Assembly (NCBI RefSeq): GCF_902806445.1
Contig: NZ_LR760298.1
Coordinates: 1,116,001-1,180,000, forward strand
Origin: Listeria sp. PSOL-1
GTDB taxonomy: Bacteria; Bacillota; Bacilli; Lactobacillales; Listeriaceae
Reading direction: 5' to 3'
Length of the DNA stretch: 64,000 nt
The position numbers and the translations under genes were made by a program. The notes beneath the pieces were generated by a model, which worked only from the letters and a program-made list of their open reading frames with translations, did not search any database and was not told the DNA's origin. This document shows positions 6,935-16,431 of this stretch, piece after piece. The stretch's first letter is position 1, and each line of letters opens with the position of its first letter.

Positions 6935-8293
6935 TTAAAACGGCATTTTAAAGCCATTAAATAATCCTTTTCCTTTTTTTCCTTTGCCACCCATGCCGCC
7001 GCTCATTTGTTTCATCATTTTTTTCATTTCGTTAAATTGTTTTAACAAGCGGTTTACTTCTTGAATGGGACGACCGCTTCCACGGGCGATTCGTTTTCTT
7101 CTTCCGGCGTTAATAATATCTGGATTTTCTTTTTCATTTTTAGTCATGGACTTGATAATTGCTTCGATGTGCCCAAGTTGCTTCTCATCGACTTGCATGT
7201 TGTCAAGGCCTTTCATTTTGTTTGCTCCTGGAATCATCTTCATAAGTTCATCAAGCGGACCCATTTGTTTGACTTGTTGTAGTTGATCGAGAAAATCATC
7301 TAACGTCATTGAATTTTCTTTGATTTTCTTTTCCATCTCGCGCATTTTTTCTTGATCAATATCGACTTGCGCTTTTTCAATTAAGGAGAGCACATCACCC
7401 ATCCCAAGAATTCTTGATGCCATACGATCTGGATGGAAAGCTTCGAGGGCTTCCATTTTTTCACCTTGACCAACGAATTTAATTGGCTTTCCGGTAACAG
7501 CACGAATAGATAAAGCTGCACCACCACGCGTATCACCATCAAGCTTTGTTAAAATGACGCCGGTCACGCCTAATTGTTCATTAAAGCTTTCGGCAACATT
7601 AACGGCATCTTGACCTGTCATCGCATCCACCACTAGAAAAATTTCAGCTGGCTGGCTAAGTTCTTTTACTTCTTTCAGTTCACCCATCAGTGCTTCATCA
7701 ATATGCAAACGTCCAGCTGTGTCAATGATCACATAATCAAGGTGTTCTTCTTTTGCTTTTTCAATCGCTTGCTTTGCGATTTCAACAGGGCTTACTTGAT
7801 CGCCTAGCGAGAAAACAGGCATATTGAGTTGCTTTCCTAATGTTTCAAGCTGTTTAATTGCGGCTGGACGATAAATATCGGCAGCAACAAGAAGCGGTTT
7901 ACGATTATATTTTTTGCGTAATAAATTGGCTAGTTTTCCTGTCGTCGTTGTTTTACCAGCACCTTGCAAGCCGACCATCATAATAACGGTCGGTGGGCGA
8001 TCAGAAACAGCAATTTTACTTTCTTCTCCACCCATTAAATTGGTCAATTCTTCTTGAACGATTTTGATCACTTGTTGGCCTGGGGTTAAACTTTTCATTA
8101 CATCAGAGCCAACTGCGCGTTCACTTACAGTTTTAATAAATGTTTTAACGACTTTAAAGTTGACATCAGCTTCAAGTAAAGCTAAACGAACTTCACGCAT
8201 CATTTCTTTTACATCAGCTTCGGTAACTTTACCTTTCCCGCGAATTTTATCCATCGTTTCTTGGAGCCTTCCAGCTAATCCTTCAAATGCCAT
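6935..8293 (-). CDS. ffh: Signal recognition particle protein Ffh (SRP54)
   Basis: SRP GTPase of 452 aa that binds signal sequences and SRP RNA and docks with FtsY. It has the N domain, a G domain with MMVGLQGAGKTTTTGKLA (about residues 104-121), DTAGR and TKLDGD, then a Met-rich M domain from about residue 300 ending in a Gly/Lys/Met tail. It lies 11 bases after ylxM, the classic pair, and shares its promoter (8661-8689). Confidence 0.98.
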   Translation of the reverse strand: MAFEGLAGRLQETMDKIRGKGKVTEADVKEMMREVRLALLEADVNFKVVKTFIKTVSERAVGSDVMKSLTPGQQVIKIVQEELTNLMGGEESKIAVSDRPPTVIMMVGLQGAGKTTTTGKLANLLRKKYNRKPLLVAADIYRPAAIKQLETLGKQLNMPVFSLGDQVSPVEIAKQAIEKAKEEHLDYVIIDTAGRLHIDEALMGELKEVKELSQPAEIFLVVDAMTGQDAVNVAESFNEQLGVTGVILTKLDGDTRGGAALSIRAVTGKPIKFVGQGEKMEALEAFHPDRMASRILGMGDVLSLIEKAQVDIDQEKMREMEKKIKENSMTLDDFLDQLQQVKQMGPLDELMKMIPGANKMKGLDNMQVDEKQLGHIEAIIKSMTKNEKENPDIINAGRRKRIARGSGRPIQEVNRLLKQFNEMKKMMKQMSGGMGGKGKKGKGLFNGFKMPF

Positions 8294-8304
8294 ATCGATT
8301 CCTC

Positions 8305-8637
8305 CTAATCCATATTTTTCAGCTTATCTAGGAGTATGGTTACTTCACCTGTAAGCGCCTTTTTATCTTCAAGCTGACGGGTTAGTTGTTGAAGTAATGT
8401 TTCACGTGCTAGATATTTTGCAAGCATTCCCAGCTTTTTTTCGTAATTTTCAAGTGTTTCTTCGGTTCTTTTGATATTATCATATACGGCTTGACGACTG
8501 ACTTCAAATTCCTCAGCAATTTCGCCTAATGAAAAATCATCAAGATAGTAGTGTGAAATATAGGCTTTTTGTTTTTCGGTTAAAAGCTCTTGATAAAAAT
8601 CAAATAACAAATTGATTCGTGTTGTTTTTTCAAACAA
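8305..8637 (-). CDS. ylxM: YlxM, SRP-associated helix-turn-helix protein
   Basis: A 110-aa helix-turn-helix protein of the sigma-70 region 4-like YlxM/p13 family, encoded directly upstream of ffh in Firmicutes and linked to SRP function. The helix-turn-helix is [20 protein letters not shown] (about 37-56). I choose TTG 8635-8637 ([15 protein letters not shown] follows), with AGAGGTGG 5 bases upstream, because it gives the usual 110-aa form. A GTG at 8644-8646 would add three residues and is the alternative. Confidence 0.9.
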   Translation of the reverse strand: MFEKTTRINLLFDFYQELLTEKQKAYISHYYLDDFSLGEIAEEFEVSRQAVYDNIKRTEETLENYEKKLGMLAKYLARETLLQQLTRQLEDKKALTGEVTILLDKLKNMD

Positions 8638-8660
8638 GAGGACCACCTCTTCCTCTATTT

Positions 8661-8689
8661 AGATTACGTTTAAAATGTTCGTTTGTCAA
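8661..8689 (-). promoter_or_regulatory. Promoter for ylxM-ffh
   Basis: On the minus strand a perfect -35 TTGACA (8684-8689), 17-base spacer, -10 TAATCT (8661-8666). The sequence ACGAACATTTT occurs twice nearby, once in the spacer and once upstream of the -35. Confidence 0.8.
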
Positions 8690-8746
8690 TGAAACGAAAA
8701 AATGTTCGTATTTAACGAGTTTTCCTAACTTCTAGATCGCAATGAT

Positions 8747-9745
8747 TTAATCAGCTGCGTCCTTATTATTGTCAATAAAATCAGCGAATAAACCATAAAC
8801 ATACTCGGGGGCGTTGAATGGTTGTAAGTCATCCATTTTTTCACCTAAGCCGATAAACTTAACGGGAATCTTTAATTCATTTCTAATCGCTATCACGATT
8901 CCGCCTTTTGCTGTGCCATCTAATTTAGTTAAAACAATACCCGACACATCTGTTACTTCTTTAAATTGTTTTGCTTGGACAAAAGCATTTTGACCTGTTG
9001 TAGCGTCAAGTACAAGTAATACTTCATGTGGGGCATTTGGAATTTCACGTGCGATAACGCGCTTAACTTTTTCAAGTTCGTTCATTAAATTAACTTTGTT
9101 TTGCAAGCGACCTGCTGTATCACAAAGCAAAATGTCTGCGCCTTTAGCTTTGGCAGACTGAACTGCATCAAAAATAACTGCGGCAGGATCGCCACCTTCT
9201 CCGTGCTTGATAACATCAGCACCAACACGCTCGCCCCAAACTTCTAGTTGATCAATCGCACCAGCACGGAAAGTATCACCAGCAGCAAGAACGACTTTTT
9301 TCCCTTGTGTTTTATATAAATGGGCCATTTTACCAATGGTTGTTGTTTTGCCGACGCCGTTTACGCCGACAAATAAAATAACGGTTAAGCCTTCTTTTTG
9401 CAGATTGATGGTTGGTTCGGTTTCTTCCTCGCCTTGATAAATTCGTGCAAGTTTTTCAACAATCACTGCTTCGACATCTTTTGGATCGCTGATATTACGG
9501 AGTTTCACCTCTTGTTTCAACTCGCTGACAACTTCGATTGCAGTATCAAAACCAACGTCAGCACCGATTAATACTTCTTCTATTTCTTCAAAAAAGTCTT
9601 CGTCAACTTTTCTGTAACGCGCCATAATTTCATTCATTCTGCCTGAAAAATTATTTCTTGTTTTTGATAAGCCACTTTTGAATTTTTCCGTAACAGTATC
9701 TGTTTGTTTCGTTAATTTATCTTTCATCTTTTTGAAAAAGGTCAA
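8747..9745 (-). CDS. ftsY: SRP receptor FtsY
   Basis: SRP receptor GTPase, 332 aa, with a short charged N-terminal region in place of the long E. coli A domain, as in Bacillus. G-domain motifs are [19 protein letters not shown] (about 125-143), [17 protein letters not shown] and [12 protein letters not shown]. The start is TTG 9743-9745 ([16 protein letters not shown]), matching homologues, with AAAGGAG about 11 bases upstream. It lies 16 bases after smc in the rnc-smc-ftsY operon. Confidence 0.97.
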   Translation of the reverse strand: MTFFKKMKDKLTKQTDTVTEKFKSGLSKTRNNFSGRMNEIMARYRKVDEDFFEEIEEVLIGADVGFDTAIEVVSELKQEVKLRNISDPKDVEAVIVEKLARIYQGEEETEPTINLQKEGLTVILFVGVNGVGKTTTIGKMAHLYKTQGKKVVLAAGDTFRAGAIDQLEVWGERVGADVIKHGEGGDPAAVIFDAVQSAKAKGADILLCDTAGRLQNKVNLMNELEKVKRVIAREIPNAPHEVLLVLDATTGQNAFVQAKQFKEVTDVSGIVLTKLDGTAKGGIVIAIRNELKIPVKFIGLGEKMDDLQPFNAPEYVYGLFADFIDNNKDAAD

Positions 9746-9761
9746 TTGACTTCACGCTCCT

Positions 9762-12700
9762 TTACTTAATTAGCTTGGCTGTTTCTTCTAAGCGAACAGA
9801 AACAAGCTTCGATACACCAGATTCTTGCATCGTTACGCCGTATAGTACATCGGCTTCTTCCATTGTTCCTTTGCGGTGTGTAATCACAATAAATTGTGTT
9901 TTAGATTCAAATTGTTTGAGATAACGGCTAAAGCGGATAACATTTGCTTCATCAAGAGCTGCTTCAACTTCATCGAGAATACAAAATGGAACGGGTCTAA
10001 CACGAATGATCGCAAACAGTAAAGCAATCGCTGTTAATGCACGTTCTCCACCTGAACGCAGCGAAAGGTTTTGCAATTTTTTCCCTGGTGGTTGCACAAT
10101 GATATCAATCCCTGTTGTAAGCAAATTCTCTGGCTCAAGCAAAACGAGTTCAGCTTTACCGCCGCCAAATAGTTCAGGAAATACGAGCGCAAATTGTTCT
10201 TTAATTGCGGAAAAAGTGAGCGCAAAACGTTTTTTCATTTCTTCATCCATTTCTTCCATCACTTTAAAAAGATTTTCTTTGGCTTCAAGTAAGTCCGTTT
10301 GTTGGTTGGTTAAGAATCTGAAACGCTCATCCACACGCTCAAATTCTTCAATTGCACCAAGGTTTACAGCGCCTAATTCTTCAATTGAGCGCTTTAATAA
10401 ACGAACTTTACTCAAAGATTCGGCGATGGTAAGTTCGGGCACACACTTTTCAGATGCTTCTTTACGTGTTAGCGAGTAATCAGCTAAACGTTCTGTCCGA
10501 TTTTTTAGATCCACTTCAATTTTACCGATTTTAATTTCTGCTTGGTTTTTTTGCTCAAGATAAAAGCTCGCTTGGTTACTCTTTTGTGTTAAAGCATCTT
10601 CTAATTGCTGAAGTTCTTGCTTTAAATCGCTGCGTTTATTTCGCGTTAATTCAAGTTGTTCTTGTGCTTGTTCTTTAGCAAGACGGATCTTTTCGATGGC
10701 TATTTTGGTCTCATTTTCATTAACATCTGTATTGGTTAATTGTTGTTTTAAATCGGAATATCTTTTTTCATTTGCTTCTTTTTGTTCATCTTGTTCCATT
10801 AAAGATTCTTCTACTCGAAGGACGTCTTGTTTTGCGGTTTGAAGCTGTTCTTTTTGTACAGCAATCACTGCTTTTAGTTCTGAAAGCGCGGTTTGATCGC
10901 GATCTAATTTACTTTCAAGTGCTTTACTTTCTGATACCATCTCTGTAATTTCTTTATCGGTTTGTTCAAGAGCTTTTGAGAGGGCTTGTTTCTTTTCTTC
11001 TAATTCTGCTTTTTGTTTCTCCAACTGGCTACGCTCATTTTCTTCATTGGCTTTTTCAAAGTCGTATAATTCAAGTTGTTTATTCAGCCGTTCGAGCGTT
11101 TCTTTTTCACGTGTTTCTTTTCCGACTAGCTCTTGTTCTTTGACGCGTAAATTTTCGCCCACTGCTCGAGTTTCTTCTAACTCGGCGCGCTTTAAGTGTA
11201 AGCTTTCTTTTGCTTTTTGCAAACCTCTTTCTAGAGGAAGCGTTTTTTGTTCTAAGGCGCTTAATGTTTGTGTGAGTTGTTCTAGCTCATTTTTACGTGA
11301 TATGATAGAGGACTTGCCTTGCTTTGTAGCCCCTCCTGTCATCGAACCAAAAGCATTGACAACGTCGCCTTCAAGTGTTACAACACGATAACGATAATTA
11401 ACGAGTTTAGCTAGGGCCCCTGCGCCTTTTAAATCTTTTGCTAAAATCGTTGTCCCAAGAATACTTGTCACAATCGGGGTGATTTTTGCTTCAAAAGAAA
11501 TCACATCACTTGCAACAGCAATAAAAGCTGGCTCGTTTTCGAGCGCCTGACGAATGTTTGCGGGTAGTTCACGTGATTGAATGGTTGAAAGAGGTAAAAA
11601 TGTAGCGCGTCCAGCACGTTTCTCTTTTAAAAAGGAAATAGCGCTGCGTGCCGATTCTGCATCATTTGTCACGATATTTTGGGCACTGGCACCAAGAGTG
11701 ATTTCGATAGCCGTTTGGTAGTTTTCTGGAATATTGATTAGTTCAATAAAAGCGCCTAAAACACCTTTCAAATGGTCTTTCGCTTTCAAAACTTCACGTA
11801 CACCTTGAAAAAAACCAGCATAATCATCCGCTAATTCAGCCAATGTTTCTTTGCGCGATTTTAATTGTTGTACTTTCTCATAATGACGATATAATGCCCT
11901 TTCTTCTTGTTCAAAAGCATCATTCTTTTTTTCTAAAACAGCTTTTACTTCAGAAAAAATCTCGATTTGTTCTTGTAGCTCTTGCTGAAGCACTTCTAAA
12001 TGTTTTTTTGTTGCCAAAGCCGTTTCTTTCGTTTCGTTTCGTTCAGCGATGAGTTCGCGATTTTCGAGCTGCATTTTCTCAGCTCGATCATTCATCTGTA
12101 TCAACTCACGCTCAATGTAGCCTATATCATTATGGACAGTAGTTTGTTCGTGTCTAATCTCAATATAATCACTTTTTTTATTTTCGATCGCTTCTTCTGA
12201 AAGGGCATCATAGCGGGCTAATTTTTTTTCAAGCTCAATTTGTGCTTTTTTTGACACTTCGAGCTTGATCTCTTTTTCCATTCTTACTGCTTCAAGTTCT
12301 TTTTTCTGCGCTTCGAATGCTGCTATTTTTGTTGTTAACATTGCCAAGGCTTCAGTCAAAGCTTGCTCATTTTCATTGCCATGTTTTTTGCGCTCTAAAA
12401 CAAGGTTTCGTTCACCTTCTAGTTGTTCGAGATTTTCAGTTAGCTTAAGTAACGTCGCTTGTAGCTCTTCTAATGTATAGTCAGTTTCTGATAACAGGTG
12501 TTTTTTCTGGGAAATTTTGTTTTCTTCGGCATGCATTTGTTCGCGCATTTGAAGCAGAGCTGTTTGATTCTCGTCAAAAACTTGTTGTTTCTGATTTAAT
12601 TCTTGAGTGAACTGCTCCATTTCGCGCACAATTAATGTCACTTCATACTTCTCAAGTTCTTTTTGCTGATAAAGGTAATCTTTAGCAATAGATGCTTGCA

Positions 12701-13319
12701 TTTCAAGAGGTTCGTGTTGTGCTTCTAACTCATGTAAAATATCACTTACACGGTTTAAATTCTCTTCTGTTTCAAACAGTTTATTCTCAGCTTGTTTTTT
12801 ACGTCCTTTATATTTTAAAACGCCAGCTGCCTCTTCAAAAATCGTACGACGTTCTTCTGGCTTACTATTTAAGATTTCGTCAATCTTCCCTTGTGAAATA
12901 ATGGAAAAAGCTTCGCGTCCTACTCCTGTCTCCATAAATAAATCGACAATATCTTTCAAGCGACAACTTTGTTTATTAATCAAAAACTCACTATCACCAT
13001 TACGATAAATACGTCGTGCAACAGATACCTCGCTATAATCAACAGGTAAAAAGCGGTCTTCATTCTCAAGGATAAGTGACACCTCAGCAAAATTGACCTG
13101 TTTTCTCGTATCGCTTCCAGCAAAAATAACATCGCCCATTCTGCCGCCGCGCAAGCTCTTGGCTGACTGCTCGCCTAACACCCAACGTATCGCTTCAGTA
13201 ATATTGCTTTTTCCACTTCCATTTGGGCCAACAACCGCTGTCATTCCTGGTACAAAGTCAATCGCCACTTTATCAGCAAACGATTTAAAACCGTTCATTT
13301 CTAGTCGTTTGAGTAGCAA
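9762..13319 (-). CDS. smc: Chromosome partition/condensation protein Smc
   Basis: SMC ATPase, about 1185 aa, full length. It has an N-terminal Walker A (AVVGPNGSGKSNITEAIRWV, near residue 30), two long coiled coils with a hinge around residues 510-640 (GVLGAFIELINIPENYQTAI, then FGSMTGGATKQG), and a C-terminal signature LSLRSGGERALTAIALLFA with Walker B FCILDEVEAALD. It works with ScpA/ScpB in chromosome organisation. I choose TTG 13317-13319 because the perfect AAAGGAGGTG is then 7 bases away; the adjacent GTG 13320-13322 is too close. It follows rnc by about 27 bases. Confidence 0.97.
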   Translation of the reverse strand: MLLKRLEMNGFKSFADKVAIDFVPGMTAVVGPNGSGKSNITEAIRWVLGEQSAKSLRGGRMGDVIFAGSDTRKQVNFAEVSLILENEDRFLPVDYSEVSVARRIYRNGDSEFLINKQSCRLKDIVDLFMETGVGREAFSIISQGKIDEILNSKPEERRTIFEEAAGVLKYKGRKKQAENKLFETEENLNRVSDILHELEAQHEPLEMQASIAKDYLYQQKELEKYEVTLIVREMEQFTQELNQKQQVFDENQTALLQMREQMHAEENKISQKKHLLSETDYTLEELQATLLKLTENLEQLEGERNLVLERKKHGNENEQALTEALAMLTTKIAAFEAQKKELEAVRMEKEIKLEVSKKAQIELEKKLARYDALSEEAIENKKSDYIEIRHEQTTVHNDIGYIERELIQMNDRAEKMQLENRELIAERNETKETALATKKHLEVLQQELQEQIEIFSEVKAVLEKKNDAFEQEERALYRHYEKVQQLKSRKETLAELADDYAGFFQGVREVLKAKDHLKGVLGAFIELINIPENYQTAIEITLGASAQNIVTNDAESARSAISFLKEKRAGRATFLPLSTIQSRELPANIRQALENEPAFIAVASDVISFEAKITPIVTSILGTTILAKDLKGAGALAKLVNYRYRVVTLEGDVVNAFGSMTGGATKQGKSSIISRKNELEQLTQTLSALEQKTLPLERGLQKAKESLHLKRAELEETRAVGENLRVKEQELVGKETREKETLERLNKQLELYDFEKANEENERSQLEKQKAELEEKKQALSKALEQTDKEITEMVSESKALESKLDRDQTALSELKAVIAVQKEQLQTAKQDVLRVEESLMEQDEQKEANEKRYSDLKQQLTNTDVNENETKIAIEKIRLAKEQAQEQLELTRNKRSDLKQELQQLEDALTQKSNQASFYLEQKNQAEIKIGKIEVDLKNRTERLADYSLTRKEASEKCVPELTIAESLSKVRLLKRSIEELGAVNLGAIEEFERVDERFRFLTNQQTDLLEAKENLFKVMEEMDEEMKKRFALTFSAIKEQFALVFPELFGGGKAELVLLEPENLLTTGIDIIVQPPGKKLQNLSLRSGGERALTAIALLFAIIRVRPVPFCILDEVEAALDEANVIRFSRYLKQFESKTQFIVITHRKGTMEEADVLYGVTMQESGVSKLVSVRLEETAKLIK

Positions 13320-13346
13320 CACTGCACCTCCTTTTTCGTTCAGTCA

Positions 13347-14033
13347 TTAACGGGATAAGTGTTTAATCGCGTGTCTAGCTGCATTTTGTTCGGCTTGTTT
13401 TTTTGTTCTACCTGTCCCGCGACCAAGTATTTGGCCATTAATCACAACTTGCGCTTCAAAAGCTTTGTTATGGGCAGGGCCTGTTTCCCCAAGGATATCA
13501 TATTGGATTAATACGTCTCGATCACGCTGAACAATTTCTTGTAATTGTGTTTTAAAGTCAACGATATCCAAAAATGCGCCTGAATCAATTTTTGGAAAAA
13601 TAATTCTTTCTAAAAAGGAAACTACTTGTTTTAATCCGTGTTCTAAATAAAGTGCGCCAATAAAAGATTCAAATACATCTGCTAAAAGCGCTGGGCGTGC
13701 TCTTCCTCCTGCCTTCTCCTCACCTTTACCAAGTCTGATATATTTAGAAAAATGAATGGCTTCTGCAAATTCAACAAGTGAAGGTTCACAGACAATAGCC
13801 GCTCGCATTTTCGTCATTTGTCCTTCTTCCATATCTGGATACTTTTTAAAAAGATATTCCGATATTGTTAGCTCAAGTACTGCATCTCCTAAAAATTCTA
13901 AGCGTTCATTATCATGAATTTTTTCCCGACGATGTTCGTTTACATAAGAGGAATGTGTGAAGGCCGCTTTTAATAAGCCTACATCAACAAAGTCAAAACC
14001 AGTACTTTCTTGTAGTTCTTCCCATTGATTCAT
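13347..14033 (-). CDS. rnc: Ribonuclease III
   Basis: RNase III cuts double-stranded RNA and matures rRNA precursors. The protein is 228 aa, with the catalytic signature [14 protein letters not shown] (about 41-54) including the metal-binding Glu and Asp, and a C-terminal dsRNA-binding domain ending [19 protein letters not shown]. It is first in rnc-smc-ftsY. Its leader contains an unusual 20-bp stem (14061-14112) that could be a target for the enzyme itself. The start ATG has AAAGGAG 9 bases upstream. Confidence 0.97.
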   Translation of the reverse strand: MNQWEELQESTGFDFVDVGLLKAAFTHSSYVNEHRREKIHDNERLEFLGDAVLELTISEYLFKKYPDMEEGQMTKMRAAIVCEPSLVEFAEAIHFSKYIRLGKGEEKAGGRARPALLADVFESFIGALYLEHGLKQVVSFLERIIFPKIDSGAFLDIVDFKTQLQEIVQRDRDVLIQYDILGETGPAHNKAFEAQVVINGQILGRGTGRTKKQAEQNAARHAIKHLSR

Positions 14034-14060
14034 AATGATTAACTCCTTTCAAGTACCTTT

Positions 14061-14112
14061 CAGTCCATTTTCTAAACAGCCTGATAAAAAAAGCTGCTTA
14101 GAAAATGAACTG
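14061..14112 (-). promoter_or_regulatory. 20-bp stem-loop in the rnc 5' leader
   Basis: In minus-strand RNA CAGTTCATTTTCTAAGCAGC pairs along its whole length with GCTGTTTAGAAAATGGACTG: 18 Watson-Crick and 2 G-U pairs, no bulges, 12-base loop containing seven U. It lies 28-79 bases before the rnc start codon. No U-tract follows, so it does not look like a terminator. Such a duplex is a reasonable RNase III substrate. Confidence 0.65.
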
Positions 14113-14174
14113 GATTAAAAAAGTTGCCTATACTGCTTAAAATAGAGGTCCCCCTGAGATCATATGCTTGTTTT

Positions 14175-14365
14175 GGGTACGACAAATCGAACGAAAGCGT
14201 CCCGATTTGCAGGTTTTGGCAGAAGTCGTACGAATAGTACGACTACACATGATGACTAAAAAAACAGGGAAAGGTAACTTTACCCGGCCATGTGACTAGT
14301 TATCAGAAATCTGTCAAAACAAGCAAAGCGAAAAGCTTGTCGCCGATTTATTTCGTTTATGTCCC
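14175..14365 (+). repeat. Intergenic palindromic repeat element, copy A
   Basis: The left arm begins GGGTACGACAAATCGAACGA. The right arm (14336-14365) includes CGCCGATTTATTTCGTTTAT and ends GTCCC. The same arms occur in copy B (62938-63086), and the right arm also in copy C (35730-35831). Inside are a perfect 8-bp hairpin (AGTCGTAC/GTACGACT, 14225-14245) and a GGG-AAAG/CTTT-CCC hairpin. There is no coding potential. It resembles a small non-autonomous palindromic repeat. Confidence 0.7.
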
Positions 14366-14436
14366 AAGCTTATAAGCTCTAATCGCCTCTTTAGATTAAA
14401 AGCAACGAGGCTATCCATGCATTCTTATCACTTGAA

Positions 14437-14670
14437 TTAAGAATGTTCTTCTATATATTTCACTGCATCGCCAACTGTAGACATCTTCTCAGCTTCTTCA
14501 TCAGAGATTTCAATTCCAAATTCATCTTCAAGTTCCATAATTAATTCTACAACATCTAAAGAATCTGCACCTAGATCTTCTGCAAAGGAAGCTTGTAAAG
14601 TTACCTTTTCTTTATCGACACCAAGACGATCAACAATAATATCTGCAACTTTTTCTAACACTTCTGCCAT
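14437..14670 (-). CDS. acpP: Acyl carrier protein
   Basis: Acyl carrier protein, 77 aa, acidic, carrying growing fatty acids on phosphopantetheine. The attachment site is Ser37 in [18 protein letters not shown]. It is the last gene of fapR-plsX-fabD-fabG-acpP, 69 bases after fabG, with a GGAGG ribosome-binding site. Confidence 0.98.
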   Translation of the reverse strand: MAEVLEKVADIIVDRLGVDKEKVTLQASFAEDLGADSLDVVELIMELEDEFGIEISDEEAEKMSTVGDAVKYIEEHS

Positions 14671-14739
14671 TTCACTTCACCTCCCTCCACGTATTATAAA
14701 GGATTTCTCTACAGGAGTAAACAGAAATTACCATTTTAA

Positions 14740-15486
14740 TTACTGCATACTCATCCCACCGTCAACGGATAATGTTTGTCCAGTAATATAATGAGATAAG
14801 TCACTAGCTAAGAAATAAACTGCATTCGCAACATCTGCTGTTTTACCATAATATCCAAGTGGAATCTGGCTTAACATCGCCTCTTTTGCCCGTTCATCTA
14901 AATGATCTGTCATCTCTGTTTCGATAAATCCAGGGGCGACAGCGTTCACATGAATCCCTCGCGCAGCAAGTTCGCGCGCGGTTGTTTTTGTTAGGCCAAT
15001 CATACCTGCTTTACTAGCAACATAATTTGCTTGACCAGCATTTCCTGTTATGCCTACAACGGAAGCCATATTAATAATTTTACCAGAACGCTGTTTCATC
15101 ATGATACGTGACACTTCTTTTGTCATCAAAAAGGTCCCTTTTAAATTGATGTTTATTACATCATCCCAATCTGATTCTTTCATGCGCATTAAAAGGTTAT
15201 CTCGCGTAATGCCAGCATTGTTTACTAAAATGTCTACACGTCCAAAACGCTCGATCACTTCTTTAAAGAATGCTTTGACGTCTTCTTCTTTTGAAACGTC
15301 TGCTTTCATTGCTTCTGCATTGACACCTATTTCAGTTAATAGATCTAATGTTTCTTTGGCTGCATCTGCGCGACCACCGTAATTGAAGAAAATATCAGCA
15401 CCTTCTTTTGCTAATTTCAAGGCAATTTCGCGTCCTATGCCACGCGATCCCCCAGTAATAACAGCTATTTTACCTTTCAAAGACAT
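14740..15486 (-). CDS. fabG: 3-oxoacyl-[acyl-carrier-protein] reductase FabG
   Basis: NADPH-dependent beta-ketoacyl-ACP reductase of type II fatty acid synthesis, a 248-aa short-chain dehydrogenase. The cofactor motif is TGGSRGIG (residues 11-18), NNAG is at 89-92, and the catalytic Ser142, Tyr155 and Lys159 appear in NMASVVG and YVASK. It begins directly at the fabD stop, consistent with coupled translation in the FapR-regulated operon. Confidence 0.97.
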   Translation of the reverse strand: MSLKGKIAVITGGSRGIGREIALKLAKEGADIFFNYGGRADAAKETLDLLTEIGVNAEAMKADVSKEEDVKAFFKEVIERFGRVDILVNNAGITRDNLLMRMKESDWDDVININLKGTFLMTKEVSRIMMKQRSGKIINMASVVGITGNAGQANYVASKAGMIGLTKTTARELAARGIHVNAVAPGFIETEMTDHLDERAKEAMLSQIPLGYYGKTADVANAVYFLASDLSHYITGQTLSVDGGMSMQ

Positions 15487-16431
15487 TTATTTTCCCTCCT
15501 TTAGTTGTTCAGCCACTTGTTTGATTGATTCCACGTCATTTGCCGATAGAATCGTTACATCTCGATTTATTTTTTTTATAAGTCCAGAAAGTACTTTACC
15601 AGCCCCAATTTCAACAAATGTATCGACACCTGCATCGACTAAAGCTGTAATCGTTTGTTCCCACTTAACAGGTGAATAAATTTGTCTAATTAGTTTTTCT
15701 CGAACGTTCGATGGATCTGTTGTAAAAGAAACATCAACATTACTTACAATAGGCACTGCCCCGTCTTTTAAAGTAACTTCTTCTAAGACACTTACAAAAG
15801 CTTCTGCAGCAGGCTTCATTAGTTTAGAATGAAAAGGGCCACTAACAGCAAGTGGGATGACGCGTTTTGCACCTTTTTCTTTTAATTTTTCTGTGCCTTT
15901 AGCAATTCCTGAGGCTGTACCAGAAATAACGATTTGCCCAGGAGAATTATAATTAGCAATTTGAACAGTATCTCCACCGGCGCTTACTTCACTTGTCACC
16001 GCTTCAATCGCATCAGCTTCCATGCCAAGAACAGCAGCCATTTCTCCTGTGCCATTTGGAACTGCTTCTTCCATCAACTCACCGCGTCGATGCACTAAAT
16101 AAACGGCATCACTAAATGTTAAAACCCCAGCTGCCACCAATGCACTGTACTCACCTAAACTATGCCCTGCAACATAATCCGCCTTTACTCCATAAGATTC
16201 AAGTGCTTTTAAAATCGCTATACTTGTGCTAACAAGCGCAGGCTGAGCGTTTTCTGATTTAGTAAGTTCTTCAATAGGTCCTTCTGTAATTAACTGGGTT
16301 AACGAAAAACCAAGGCGTTGATCTGCTATGTTATAAATCGATTTCGCTTCGGGATATTTCGCTGCTACATCTTGTCCCATATCTATTTGTTGTGATCCTT
16401 GTCCTGGAAAAACAAATGCGACTTTATTCAT
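15487..16431 (-). CDS. fabD: Malonyl CoA-acyl carrier protein transacylase
   Basis: FabD moves malonyl from CoA to ACP to supply chain elongation. The protein is 314 aa, starting [14 protein letters not shown]. The nucleophile is Ser91 in [16 protein letters not shown] and the catalytic His is in [12 protein letters not shown] (about 201). Its start overlaps the plsX stop by 8 bases. Confidence 0.97.
   Translation of the reverse strand: MNKVAFVFPGQGSQQIDMGQDVAAKYPEAKSIYNIADQRLGFSLTQLITEGPIEELTKSENAQPALVSTSIAILKALESYGVKADYVAGHSLGEYSALVAAGVLTFSDAVYLVHRRGELMEEAVPNGTGEMAAVLGMEADAIEAVTSEVSAGGDTVQIANYNSPGQIVISGTASGIAKGTEKLKEKGAKRVIPLAVSGPFHSKLMKPAAEAFVSVLEEVTLKDGAVPIVSNVDVSFTTDPSNVREKLIRQIYSPVKWEQTITALVDAGVDTFVEIGAGKVLSGLIKKINRDVTILSANDVESIKQVAEQLKEGK

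Larger units (their letters stand above)
14034..14436. other. 403-base gap between acpP and rnc
   Basis: No gene is seen. From left to right it holds the rnc leader with a 20-bp stem (14061-14112), then a repeat element with related arms and internal hairpins (14175-14365), then weaker hairpins next to acpP (CATTCTTA/TAAGAATG and GCCTC/GAGGC) that may end the fapR-acpP operon. Confidence 0.75.

Noticed and set aside
8684-8712. Possible LexA (SOS) box near the ylxM promoter
   Set aside because: CGAACATTTTTTCG differs from the Firmicutes LexA box at two key positions and lacks the GTTC half.
10006-10479. Long plus-strand open frame opposite smc
   Set aside because: Serine-rich antisense reading of smc; low-complexity composition typical of shadows.
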